Positions 47,021-57,096 of a stretch of 64,000 nucleotides of DNA are shown piece by piece; the first letter of the stretch is position 1; every line of letters begins with the position of its first letter. Where the stretch lies: positions 868,001 through 932,000 of the forward strand of contig CM066303.1 in assembly GCA_033807695.1 (NCBI GenBank), given 5' to 3'. A program made the translations under genes and the position numbers. This stretch comes from Daedaleopsis sinensis (lineage: Eukaryota > Basidiomycota > Agaricomycetes > Polyporales > Polyporaceae). The notes beneath the pieces are model-generated. The model worked only from the letters and a program-made list of their open reading frames with translations. It was not told where the DNA came from and made no database searches.

Positions 47021-47888
47021 GCCGCTGGAACGTTGGAATGAGTAAAATGTTGATGTTGAATGCAAGCACGAATCTGGGTGAATATATAGTACTGCAACAC
47101 CCTTGCAAGACCTGAACGCCTGAACGCCTGCCGACAATTGGCAGAACAAGAAGCGAGGGAACCAGACGCGGCAGCGAATCGGCGATGATGAGTGATCTTC
47201 GCGCGCTCGAATATGTATAATGCGTAAACTGTACAGACAAACATTCAGTACTGTTAGCCAACGGCTCACACCTGATGATGCTTCGTCAGACACGAAAACG
47301 GTAAGCAGGAAGGAGGAAGCGGCAGCGAGCCCGTGTCGATGAATTGATCCTCATGCGGATATGCCGTACAAGGATCGTCAAGTCACTCGGGGCGGATCGG
47401 CGTGTGCTAACCAGCAGCGCGAGTGACTCATCACGGTAGGCCAGTCGCCTCCGAATGATGAATTCAACATGGATGGTCGGCTTCGAAGCGCCGGAGAAGC
47501 AAACCGCTGGAGCGTTTGGCAGCACGACTCGTAATGCGTATACTGATGCCGGAGAACACCGATAAACGGAGAATCGCACAGCGTACACTGGGTGGTTCTA
47601 GAACGGGATGGTTGTGCATCCGAGGGAACATGGGATACGGTGGCTCTAGAAGCTACTAACGGGCTGAGGTCAGTATCTTAACATATAGGTAGGCGTCAGG
47701 CACGTACGTATACACTTTTCAACTGCAACGGTCAAGACAAGTATCTGTCACATGCCAAGCCGCATTGCCAGTGAGCGCATTGAGACATCTATTCAATATG
47801 GACGAACGTAGTTATCACCTCAATATGCACCAAAGGAAGAGACGCCGTCACACGTGGTGAGTTACTGGTTGGTTACTGGATGAATGTG
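47021..47888. other. Spacer between reductase relic D and BTB-9
   Basis: I see no gene. A TATATAG run at about 47085 lies at the expected TATA distance from the relic D start. Confidence 0.4.
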
Positions 47889-49064
47889 TCACTTCAAAAG
47901 GATGGAAACAGTACAGCACCGTGACGCAGAGCGCACCTTGGCAGGCTGGGCCGCTAGCCCCCATCCCTCGACTTGTACATCCATGAGCACCGGAAGTTGA
48001 TTCCAGATTTTGCGCTGCTCGTCGCGAAGTCGTGCAGCGAGAAACAGTTCACAAGGCTTGCAGAGAGCCTTGCCAGCCAAAATACCTGTCAAGTAATTAC
48101 TCCAGGTGTCGAGCACACACACTCCTCCGAATACGTTTGGGAATCGAGCGACGCCGTCACGCAGCATATCCACCCACGGTCGACAGGACTGTCTCTTGCA
48201 CTGGGGTGAATGGGTAGGAGCACATGTAAACGCTTGGAGAGCGGAAGATATGCCTTCCTTCATGAGCCTTTCCTTGCCTTGCAAGCAGCGAATGAGGTCG
48301 CCCTGGTCGAGCGTCTCTTGTGAGCCATCCTCCCGCTTGAAGCCGTGAAGCAACTGGGTCGGGCTGAGCATGCAACACATGGCAAGGGCAGAAGGGAGAA
48401 CGGAGTGGCAGCCAAGCAAACGCGCGAGGTTCACAACGCCGATCACCTGGAGTGGGAGCCACCCGACCGGCTCGAAATGGCTGACTGTCTCCCACAGGTC
48501 GAAATTGTCGGTATAGTGTCCTTTGAGGAATTGTGCTGTCTGCGCCACCAAGTGGTCGATGTGGTACTTGTGGCCTAATCGAGCATATGCAGAGATAGTC
48601 GCGAAGGTGGGATAGTGCCAGTGGTTTTTGTTCGCTATAAACCTGGAAGCAGATGACGTCAATCACGAACGGGACAGTAGCAATTGGGGGTTGACCGTTG
48701 CTTACTGTGACTCTTTTCTAGGGAGTATGGCGCGGAATATGTGTCGCATATCTTCAGGGCTGTCATCGAGGTGCACAACAGGACTAGCGCGAGGTCTAGA
48801 ATCATCCGAGGTCGGAACCTCCGTCGGCTGAGGAAGGGAGAACATGTCGGCAAAGACAGGAGAATGGTAGGCGAGGACGCTCTTGTGGAACCGGAATTCT
48901 ACGTTGCGCGCCACGAGGATGACAATACCATCGTCCTCCCAGAACTCCTCATCCCTCCGTGGCTCGCCACTCGCGTCCTCCTGCCGTGGCTTTTTTGCAT
49001 GACTCGTTGGATGCATGTCATCTTCGTGACCCCTCTTGAGGGTAGCGGCGGGGTCGGTGCTCAT
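47889..49064 (-). CDS. BTB/POZ domain protein (BTB-9)
   Basis: Exons 49064-48706 and 48642-47889; phase-2 intron of 63 nt; 370 residues. KRGHEDD and a KKPRQED basic cluster lead into DEEFWEDDG, VEFRFHKSVL, YHSPVFADMFSLPQP and DSPEDMRHIF. Exon 2 has ISAYARLGHKYHI, IGVVNLARLLGCHSVLPSAL, REDGSQETLDQGDLIRC, CKRQSC and CKPC before IWNQLPVLM. It is the closest relative of BTB-6. After the usual end at VEGW the frame continues for about 20 more residues; an intron donor after QPAK could shorten it. The exact promoter 17-mer of BTB-6 lies 94 bases before the ATG. The upstream in-frame GTG was not used as the start. Confidence 0.86.
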
Positions 49065-49731
49065 TGCGCGGCGAGTACGTGCTGGATGGATAGCAATGAA
49101 GGTGATGATGGTGGTTGGCACAAACGACTGAGTGGCACGGCATTAAGCTCACATATTCGCGTGACATAACGCGCCGTCACGCCTCCGTGTCGTGACAGGT
49201 CTTCAAGTTACGATGCTATGTTACGTGTGCATCAAGACTGCTTCTACCTCCGCTACCTAAGCTAACTTTCGGACGTTATTGTAGACTGAACGATGACGGT
49301 AGGCGAGTATACGCTGCGCTGTGCACCTGTTGATGCCAGACAGTGTATTGGACAGTCAATATTGCAGCGCAGCCTGAGAGAAGTGTTGTAAGCACGTATC
49401 ATATGATGGAATTTTCAAGATGTATTGAATTGGATCGCCAGATGACAAGGAGTACCGATTTGAACACGTTGCTCCGCTGATTGTGAATGAACTGCACTCG
49501 CGTCTCGGATACAGTACTAGGAACCATGCAAAGCGGAATCAAAACTGCACTGTCTGCAGTAGTGGTGCGCCCATAGCTGCAGACACTGGCATCCAGCGCT
49601 CAGCCATTATCACAACTTGTACCAACCATGGTCCATCGGGAGGGCTTACCTTTTGGGTGGACAATTCGCGAACGGAAACCGCCTCTGCAAAGACGACACC
49701 AACGATCACTGCTGTACGAGTGTCAGGACAG
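49065..49731. other. Spacer between BTB-9 and BTB-10
   Basis: Contains the BTB-9 promoter element (49158-49174). No gene seen. Confidence 0.5.
49158..49174 (-). promoter_or_regulatory. 17-bp BTB promoter element upstream of BTB-9
   Basis: CGCGTGACATAACGCGC on the plus strand, the exact reverse complement of the element upstream of BTB-6. It lies 94-110 bases before the BTB-9 ATG, with a further CCGTCACG behind it. Confidence 0.6.
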
Positions 49732-50894
49732 TCAGTCAGTAAAGTCAGGGGACGTAGGGCGTACCTCCGTGCTGCCTTCTTGACCCCACCTATCGACTTC
49801 GAGATCGATGTCCAGGATGTTCGGGAGTCGTCGCCAAATATGCAGTCGTCCCTCACTGAACAACTCTATGAGCATAGACTCACAATCCTCACATGCGGCC
49901 CCCCAATTCAAGATATGTTCGAATCCTTCAAATGGGTGTCCGCGTGCAAGAATGTGCGGATGGTAGGCGAGTTCGGTAGTGAGTTGTGTTCGGAGAGCTA
50001 AGCTACATTGCGGGTGCTTAAGGTTCTTCTCGTCTTCATCCGGGCCGAAGGCGGCCACGATTGCGGAGGCGCATTCCTTGATGAGTTGGCTTTTGCCCTG
50101 GAGGCAGCGTAGGAGGTCATTCTCGTCGAGCTTTTCTTCCGAGCCGTCCTCTCTCTTGAATCCGTGAAGGAGTTCGTGGTATTCGAGTGTGCAGCACGTA
50201 GCGAGCGCAGCAGGAAGCACAGAAGGACAGGCTAGCAGACGCGCGATGCTGACGGCTCCGATACAGTGCAAGCTCGGCCACCCGGGAGGGATCGGACAAC
50301 CTTCGAGCTTTCGCCATCGGTCGAAGTCGTCGTCGAAGTGCTTTGTGAGGAACTCGGTCGTCTGCGCGACCAAAGCGTCAATCTGGTACTTGTGACCGAG
50401 TCGTGCATACGCGGAGATTGTGTGGAAGGAGAGCTTCTCGACTTCACAATGTACGACCCTGTCGGCGCATGATGTAATAGGTTAGAGTGAGTCTAGTAAC
50501 AAGCTTGGATATAAGGGATCGTATACCTGGATTGTTTCCTCGGAAGTATCGCCCGTAAGACATGACGAAGGTCCTCCGAACTTTCAGAAAGGTGCACCGC
50601 AGGATAGACAGTCGCGGATTCGGAAGTAGAGACATCGCCTGCTGGAAGTTGGGGAAGGGAGAACATGGCAGCGAAGAAGGGGGAATGGTGGGCCAAGATG
50701 CCTTTGTAGATCCTGAACTCAACGTTTCCAGCGATCAACAGGATGTTGCCGTCCTCCTCCCAGAACTCCTGATCCCTGCATAACCCGTCTTTAGGCTCCT
50801 CCTGTCTCGGTCTCTTCGTTTGGGGTCCTGGCTCGGGTGGTGGTGAGTCGGGATTTTCGTGGGTCCTCTTGTTCGTAGCGCTGTGCACAGACAT
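49732..50894 (-). CDS. BTB/POZ domain protein (BTB-10)
   Basis: Exons 50894-50527 and 50458-49732; phase-2 intron of 68 nt; 364 residues. Pro-rich residues 12-27 precede a TKRPRQEE basic cluster. The BTB core is DQEFWEEDG, VEFRIYKGIL, HHSPFFAAMFSLPQ and SEDLRHVLRAILPRKQ. Exon 2 has ISAYARLGHKYQI, IGAVSIARLLACPSVLPAAL, REDGSEEKLDENDLLRC and CEDC before IWRRLPNIL. FAAMF replaces FADMF of the other copies. The last residues (after LEVDRW) extend beyond the usual end. Its exon 2 Cys pair and acidic block are intact. The promoter element is at 51053-51069. Confidence 0.86.
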
Positions 50895-51551
50895 GATTCA
50901 ATGGCGGCTGAGTAGTTTTTAGTATAGAGTGTGCTATATGGGCAGATGCAATTGGGGAAGTGAACTTGAATCTAAGTTGAACGTAGTCGGGAGCGGCGTC
51001 ACGGTCATTGCCACAGTGAAGTCACGGTCGCAGGGAGAGGAGCGTGACAGATGCGCGTGACGTAACACGTTTGCGGCTCTCCTGCAGTGAAGTACGGGCG
51101 ATATCAATGCGATATTGTCGCATGTTCGCGTTGGGATACCGAACGGGAATCAACAATTACAGTAGTACTCTGGAGAGCTCGCAGCGGGCACCAACACGGT
51201 AATACTAGGAAACTTGAAGGGTTCTACTATAGATGTCGATGTTAAGTGTCGCCGCGGCCCTGTACTACTATGACATCTCGAACATGCATGTTCCTACATG
51301 TATAATCAAGGTCAGAGTGCTTGAACTTCCAACGTTCACACCAAGTCCATCGTCGTCTGCTCGTAATTAATTTACATGCGGGCACTAAGTTTGTAAAGGC
51401 AAATACATCGCCGTGGAGAACCTCATGCACGCGTGCACGCTTCCTCTTCGCAACTCTTCCGCTCGTACTAGTAACCCGCCAGCATCCTGCAGAGTTACTG
51501 GGTCTCCGGTCCGGCTGTTGCGATCGTGAGTTCCAACAAGTGACGGGCCAG
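50895..51551. other. BTB-10 promoter region and shared 3' flank of reductase C
   Basis: A variant promoter element (GCGCGTGACGTAACACG, 51053-51069) lies 159 bases before the BTB-10 ATG. It has a full CRE-like TGACGTAA core. From about 51250 to 51551 the sequence matches the 3' flanks of reductases A and B. Confidence 0.55.
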
Positions 51552-52877
51552 TTACTCGGTATCAAAAGGGAGCGCCACCAGCTTGTTCCCGCTGACCTGG
51601 TTCTTCTTCAGCCGCTCCAGACCTCCGGGGATCGCAGTCAACCCGCCCGGCAAGAGCTCGTACCGCGTAGGCTGTGACAAAAGCGTGGAGTCCGAGTCAG
51701 TGACCGTCCCATACGACTCCGCAAGACCACTAACCTTCAGCGCCTGTTCCTTGATGAGCTCAGGTAGCTTCGCGTACAGGCTCGCGAGTGCGCCGAGATT
51801 CCGCTCGGAGGTCTGCAAGCCCCGCGCGCACACGGCCTCTATGTTCTTGCCTGCGGTGAGCTCCCCGATGAGCGCCCCTTGCCCGAAGAAGACATAGACC
51901 AGTCGGCCGCCGTCCGGCTTGAGCACAGCGACCGAGAGCTTGACTGTCTCGGCCGTGGATACGGCGTCGTAGGAGAGGTCGACTGGGCCGCCCGCGATCG
52001 CCTTGACCTGCTCGACAATCTTCTCTTCGGGGAGCGTGCGGTCGATGACGTGCGTCGCGCCGTAGTCGCGCAAGAGGTCCGAGTTGCGTAGGGAGGCGGT
52101 GGCGATGATGTTGGTGAAGCCCGAGAGCTTCGCGAATTGCAGGGCTAGTAACGAATAGCCGACATTAGTGACTTGCGATATCACGGGGAGAAGGCTAGAG
52201 ATCACTCACCAAAGAGGCCAACCTGACCGGCCCCGCCCGCCACGAATATGGACTTCCCGGCGTAGGATCCGTGGCCGCCCTCCCAGGGAGGGGAAAGCTT
52301 GAGGCTCTCCGTGCCGGGCTTGTGAGCGTACAGGGGGTTTGCGACTGCAACCATCCCGCAGAACAAGGTTGCCGCTTGCTCGAACGAGGTATCGTCCGGG
52401 ATCTGCGGAAGATGCGACGTGAGCATGTACTGCCGCGGCAGACAACAACGGTGGGATAGCGTACCTTCGCGGCAGCCGCGGCGAGGGCTAAGTCGTACTG
52501 CTGGAACGTCCCATATGAGACCTTCGTGGCGTCGTCGAACCAGCCCTGGAACGTGCTGCGTCGGTCGCCTCAAAGTCAGCACTCAGCTCATCAGTCGAGT
52601 TCAGAGAAACAACTCACATGCGATCGCCCTTCTCGAAATCCGTCACGTCGCTGCCGACCTCCTCGACCACGCCGGCACCGTCGAATCCCATCGTGAGCGG
52701 ATAGGCCTTCTCATCATACACGGACATCTCGGGGATCTTCCAGTCGGCGGGGTTCAAGGCTGTCGCGACCACTTTGACGAGGAGCTGGCCAGGGCCTGGG
52801 GCCGGTGTTGGGACGGTACTGACTGAGTACTTCCCATGGCTGGAGGAGAGAGTGAGAGCTTTGTGGGTAGGTGCCAT
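51552..52877 (-). CDS. MDR-type zinc-binding/enoyl reductase, copy C (intact)
   Basis: Five exons: 52877-52618, 52555-52465, 52402-52210, 52144-51735, 51671-51552; 357 residues, exon lengths identical to copy B (260, 91, 193, 410, 120 nt). It keeps the GroES-like motifs (ALNPADWKIPEMSVYDEKAY, GFDGAGVVEEVGSDVTDFEKGDR), AAKIPDDTSFEQAATLF, the nucleotide-binding GGAGQVGLFALQFAK, DYGATHVIDRTLPEE and VSGNKLVALPFDTE. In its order behind LCL3 it is the likely parent, or sister, of broken copy A. A TATAAAA box lies about 60 bases upstream at 52935-52941. NADPH-dependent reduction of an enoyl or quinone substrate is the family activity; the substrate is unknown. Confidence 0.88.
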
Positions 52878-53644
52878 GTTGCTGATGCGACGAGCTGTGG
52901 AAGGTTGGGGGTAGAATTGACGAACGAAGCTTGAGTTTTTATACGACCTACCGTGCCTAACGATGGATCGCAGCATATGCCAGTTACTCAGCATGGTGCA
53001 GAGAAGTGGCGATTGCCATGCGCATAAGTCGCATCTAAGTATCCTCCAGAATAACAGACGTGTGGGCTGACTCATCGAAGCGCCCGACCAAGATGAAAGG
53101 GGTGTTCTTTCAAACCATTTGTTGCCGCCTCGCAAAGATTCTGCAACTCGAGCGTTTGTCAGCGTGGAGCATGCCCGAGCCTGCAGCTGAATGAGCATAT
53201 CAAAGTCGGGGACAGACCGAACCGCAGCCAGCGAGATGCCTGTATGATGCCCGGGCCGAGTATCGTGACTGTCCATGGATTCGGGCATCCTTCGGTCATC
53301 TTCCGGAGTTGAACAACGTAGCGAACCAGCCTCCAGTGGTCGCAGATGTCTTAGACTCGTTTAATTATACCCTGCTGGGGACTCTCCCTGCACGCCATGC
53401 TTCCAAATGCCCCTCCGGGACGCCCTGCAAGATCACACGTTACTGAGTGAGCACATCGAATACGGGGACAGACCGAAAGTACGTAGGATACCTATTACCG
53501 GTGAGTAGTGACAGTCCCATCACTCATTCGAACAAGGATCTACGGTGCATTCATAAGCAAGGTAAACACTGTTATCGCTGCAGCCAGCGTGATACCTGTA
53601 CGATGAGGTATCGTGATTGTCCATAGAGTTCGGGCATCGTTCCG
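52878..53644 (-). repeat. Reductase C promoter plus tandem copy of the LCL3 3' end
   Basis: On the minus strand the segment about 53447-53224 repeats the last LCL3 exon and its 3' flank (53816-53579), including the AG-GGC acceptor area, SPAEY-like codons (then broken by a frame change) and the shared flank GCAGCCAGCG. So LCL3 is followed by a partial extra copy of its own 3' end. The rest is the promoter of reductase C, shared with copies A and B. Confidence 0.65.
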
Positions 53645-54781
53645 TCATTTTCCAGAGTTGAAGAGCCTAGCAAACCAGCCTCCAGTTGTCGCAGATGTCT
53701 TAGGCGACGGAGGCACAGCCGGTTCACCAGCTGCCGCGGCATCGCGATATCGTCGTTTATACTCTGCTGGGGACTCTCCATGCACGCCATGCTTCCAAAT
53801 GCCCCTCCGCGCGGCCCTGCAAAAAACACGCGTTAAAGACACGAATAATGTGTCTCAAAAATACTCACTGCGCCTCCTTCTGCACCTGCAAGAACTTGGC
53901 CAAGCCCCCCGACCCATACTCCGCGCCAGCCTGCTCGTATACAGATCCCCACCCGGCGCGGAGCATCTCAACCGGAAGACACTTGCCCGTCGCGAGCGAG
54001 CCGGGCAGGATCCTCGGTTTAAGATGGGGCACGGCGACGATGCGGCCGTACTGGTCTCTCCGGACGAGTTGGCAGTAGATGAACTTGCCCTCGACTTGGC
54101 TCTTGAGCCACGCTAAGCTCTCTTCCGCAAACGGTTGCGCAGGCCGCCCAAAGTGTCCGGCCTACTCGAATGCGCGCATGAACACGAGCCTGCCGCGTGT
54201 AGGCACTGATAGAAGCACATACCTCAGGTGCATCCACGCCGGCGATTCGGATATGGATCGTCTGGTCCTTGAGGTCTGCTGCGTCGGGGCATCGGTATCA
54301 GCCGCGCCACGCGCTCGGACTTGAGGCAGATTTGAACGGAAACTCACTGCGTCCAGTCGGGATCGTCCTGAACTTCAACGGCCACCTCCATCCAAACCCT
54401 GGCGTGTGATACAGCCTGAAGTTGTCCGCATCTCCCACACTACCATCCCGCCGCGTCAGACCGGACCTCACGACCTGGACGACCTGGAAGAGCAAGGAGG
54501 CACCTGGTCACGTATCCCTTGATCCAGCGTTTGCGCGCGAGCATAGCGGGGTTGACCCACTCTGCGTTCGGGATCCGGCGAAACTGTCGAACGTAAACAT
54601 ACCGCGCACCGAGCGCCGTCGAGCCCCCCGCTATGAGAGCTATCGCTAGCAGATAGTATGGAGGTAGGGAGAGAGCCTGCGCGACGAGATCATCCTTCTC
54701 CTTTTTCATGCGCTGGGTCAAGTCTTCTTGTGCGGTTTTGGGTGACGGCGCGGGTTTGCTATTCCAAGGAAGCCAGGGCAT
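53645..54781 (-). CDS. LCL3: LCL3-type membrane-anchored nuclease (TNase-like)
   Basis: Five exons: 54781-54504, 54439-54348, 54278-54223, 54161-53869, 53816-53645; 296 residues with all junctions in frame. One membrane helix lies at about residues 41-60 ([13 protein letters not shown] to GAR). The staphylococcal-nuclease-like domain follows: [25 protein letters not shown] (ending at residue 142), [22 protein letters not shown] and [10 protein letters not shown] (176-185), [10 protein letters not shown] and QKEAQAARRGIW. The catalytic Arg, Asp and Glu positions of TNase motifs are present. LCL3 was named in yeast for long chronological lifespan and is a predicted mitochondrial or membrane-linked endonuclease. 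This is the full-length source of the two 3'-end copies at 14.6 and 53.2-53.4 kb. Confidence 0.9.
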
Positions 54782-55291
54782 TTTGCCGCATCGGACAGGG
54801 TAGAGTCGATGTTATAGCCAATTGAAACCGCAGTTGCAGGAATATAAGCTGGTGATTCTATCTCCAGACTGGAATTGAAAAGAGAAAGATCACAGCTAAT
54901 CTGAGTAAGAGGAGAGGAGGGAGAAACTTGAAGAACAGGTTGAGGAACTGTTAGCGGACTTTGAATTGGATGTAATGTCAGTAGTCACTGTAAGACGCAC
55001 TCTATACGGAGCATGGCGGAGTTCGGAATCACCTAACCCTCCGAGTTCGTCTATAAATTTAGAACCTTGTGTTTGCCCTAAGTACTACTATTGATAACCT
55101 AGGGCTCCTGACATCGCGGAGACCCCTCGAGTTCATGAAGCTCTGGTCACAAACATATGCAGTGCATGTATCAAGACAACAACGCCCTAAGCATGTCCCA
55201 TATGGCATAACCTTCAAACAATACCTCCACCGTCTCGCCTAACGTCCTGTGCGGCACTTCCAAGGGTGTCGAAGGAGAGACCGCTAGGGAA
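54782..55291. other. Spacer upstream of LCL3
   Basis: This is the LCL3 promoter side. No gene is seen before the BTB fossil that starts at about 55292. Confidence 0.5.
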
Positions 55292-55385
55292 GTTCCGAAC
55301 GATGAGTTCTAGCATGAAAACGACACAATTGTCTTTATAGCACGGGACGGTCGGGCTCAACGTATATAAAGGTGTCCTCTTATGT
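55292..55385 (+). pseudogene. BTB fossil fragment
   Basis: The plus-strand frame reads NDEF, stop, HENDTIVFIARDG, then RIYKGVLL: the beginning of a BTB core (consensus DEFWxxDGxIVLIARDVEFRVYKGVL) with Trp changed to TAG and small losses. It points away from BTB-11 and toward it in position only. No exon 2 remnant was found next to it. Confidence 0.6.
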
Positions 55386-55507
55386 CTACGATTGTCCCGC
55401 TCCATCGGACACTAGTGTTTTGAGGGACGAGTGAGGCGTGTGAGAGCTCATGGTTTGAGATGGTACAGGAGAGTAAACCGTACCTTCGGAGTCGACATAC
55501 ATACTTG

Positions 55508-56626
55508 TCACCAACCATCGACCGGCACGCCCAACAGCTGCGGGAGTTGTTTCCACATTGCCCGCTGCTCCTTGCAGACCCGGTCGGCGAGCTCGTCCGC
55601 GCAAGAGGTGCACAGGCAGTTCATTGTCCCCATGTCCTTTACCCATGTCGACCAGTCCTGGAACGGGATCAGCGACCGAGCGAACAGGCGGTCGAACCCC
55701 GACCGCTGGGAGTCACGGTATAGATCTTCGTGCGACGTCACCAGCGCGGCCTTGCAATTCTCCGAGTCCTCACCAGTGTCCGTGCAACCGTAATTTCGAA
55801 TAAAGCCTGTCGTGGAGGATGCGCGGAGCACAATGGATAGGCCTTGCCACCCGAGCTCTGCCCGGGCCTCTATGCAGCGTGCGAGGTCGCCCTCGTCCAG
55901 CTTTTCGTCCGTACCGTCCTCCCGCTTGAAGCCGCGGAGCAGGTTTTGTGGAGTGAGCGTGCAGCACACGATTAACGCAGTGGGGATGATGGACGGGCAA
56001 TCAACAAGCCGGGCGAGGTTGATGACCCCAATCGCGTGGACGGGCTGCCACTGCCCTTCGCTCGGGACGAGCTGTTCAGCTCTAGATTCATCGTTCCATC
56101 GGTGGAAGTCACTGGGGAAGTGGCTCTTGAGAAAGTCCAACGACTCTGTGACAATGTGCTCGATCTGATATTTGTGGCCGAGCCGGATGTATGCCGAGAT
56201 GGCGTGGTAGGTGAGTACCGGAGGGATGAATCTTCGAGCGGAGATCAGCGTGAGCCATGTAGATATTGGTTATAGTCGACAGCACCTTGCATGTTTCTTC
56301 GGGAGCAGAGCTCGCAGAAGATATCGGAGGTCCTGCGGGCTGTCGTCAAGATGTACCTCGGGACACGCGCATGCAGAGCCGGACTCGGTGGGCTGGGGAA
56401 GGGAAAACATGTCGGCGAAGACGGGGGAGTGGTGCGCCAGAATGCCCCTGTAGACTCTGAATCGCACATTGCGCGCAACTAAGACCACCACGCCGTCTTC
56501 CTCCCAGAACTCCTCGTCCTGCTGCGACTCCGGGCCGTCCTCTTGTCGTGATTTCTTCGCACAGCTCGGCCCATCCTCTTGACCTTCGTGACCTCGTTTG
56601 TTGGTGACGGTGACGGGAGCAGACAT
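55508..56626 (-). CDS. BTB/POZ domain protein (BTB-11)
   Basis: Exons 56626-56286 and 56231-55508; phase-2 intron of 54 nt; 354 residues. KRGHEGQE and a KKSRQED basic cluster precede DEEFWEEDG, VRFRVYRGIL, HHSPVFADMFSLPQP and DSPQDLRYLL. Exon 2 has ISAYIRLGHKYQI, IGVINLARLVDCPSIIPTAL, REDGTDEKLDEGDLARC and CTSC before MWKQLPQLL, ending in VDGW. It is upstream of LCL3 on the same strand, the counterpart of BTB-5 in the other segment. A partial promoter element (CGTAACGCGC, 56811-56820) lies about 185 bases before the ATG. Confidence 0.88.
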
Positions 56627-57096
56627 ACTGTAATAGAACTTCAGATGTCGATGATGGTTCTGAGCAGAGGCAGAAAGGTCAACTACTGGGCTCGCTTGCC
56701 AACCTCTCCGTACCTATTCAAAACAACCACTGCGACTGCGAGCGAACTCGGACGAAAATATTGTTCCTTCCATACCTATCAGTGTCACGAAGTCACAAGG
56801 AGACGCGTCTCGTAACGCGCCACTACGCGTCATTTGCTGTCACTCGCTCGAGCGCTTCCTTCTGACGAGCAAGACAAAAGGTACTGTTTATTAGAAAGTA
56901 CTAGGTCATCCAAAGTCTGTCCTAAGAGGTCCTAAGCATGTCCTTTCAAGGGGTTTCTTCTGCGCCATGAGAGGAGCTCTCATGTGCGGAAGGGATAACG
57001 AAGGACACCGATCATTTATTACGGCACACGACTCAGATCATAATTATTCCGTGGTCAAAAGCCAAAAGGGACGAGTAGGTTTGGTAGTATGTAGTA
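56627..57096. other. BTB-11 promoter side and 3' flank of the F-box gene
   Basis: Contains the partial promoter element described for BTB-11 and several TGTCAC repeats (56783-56840). Nothing else seen. Confidence 0.45.

Noticed and set aside
15853..52464. Apparent ultra-short introns of 23-35 nt in the reductase copies
   Set aside because: Using the next AG (after CTCCGGCAG or CTTCCGCAG) gives introns of 50-62 nt in all copies and restores the family sequence AAKIPDD, so no micro-introns are needed.
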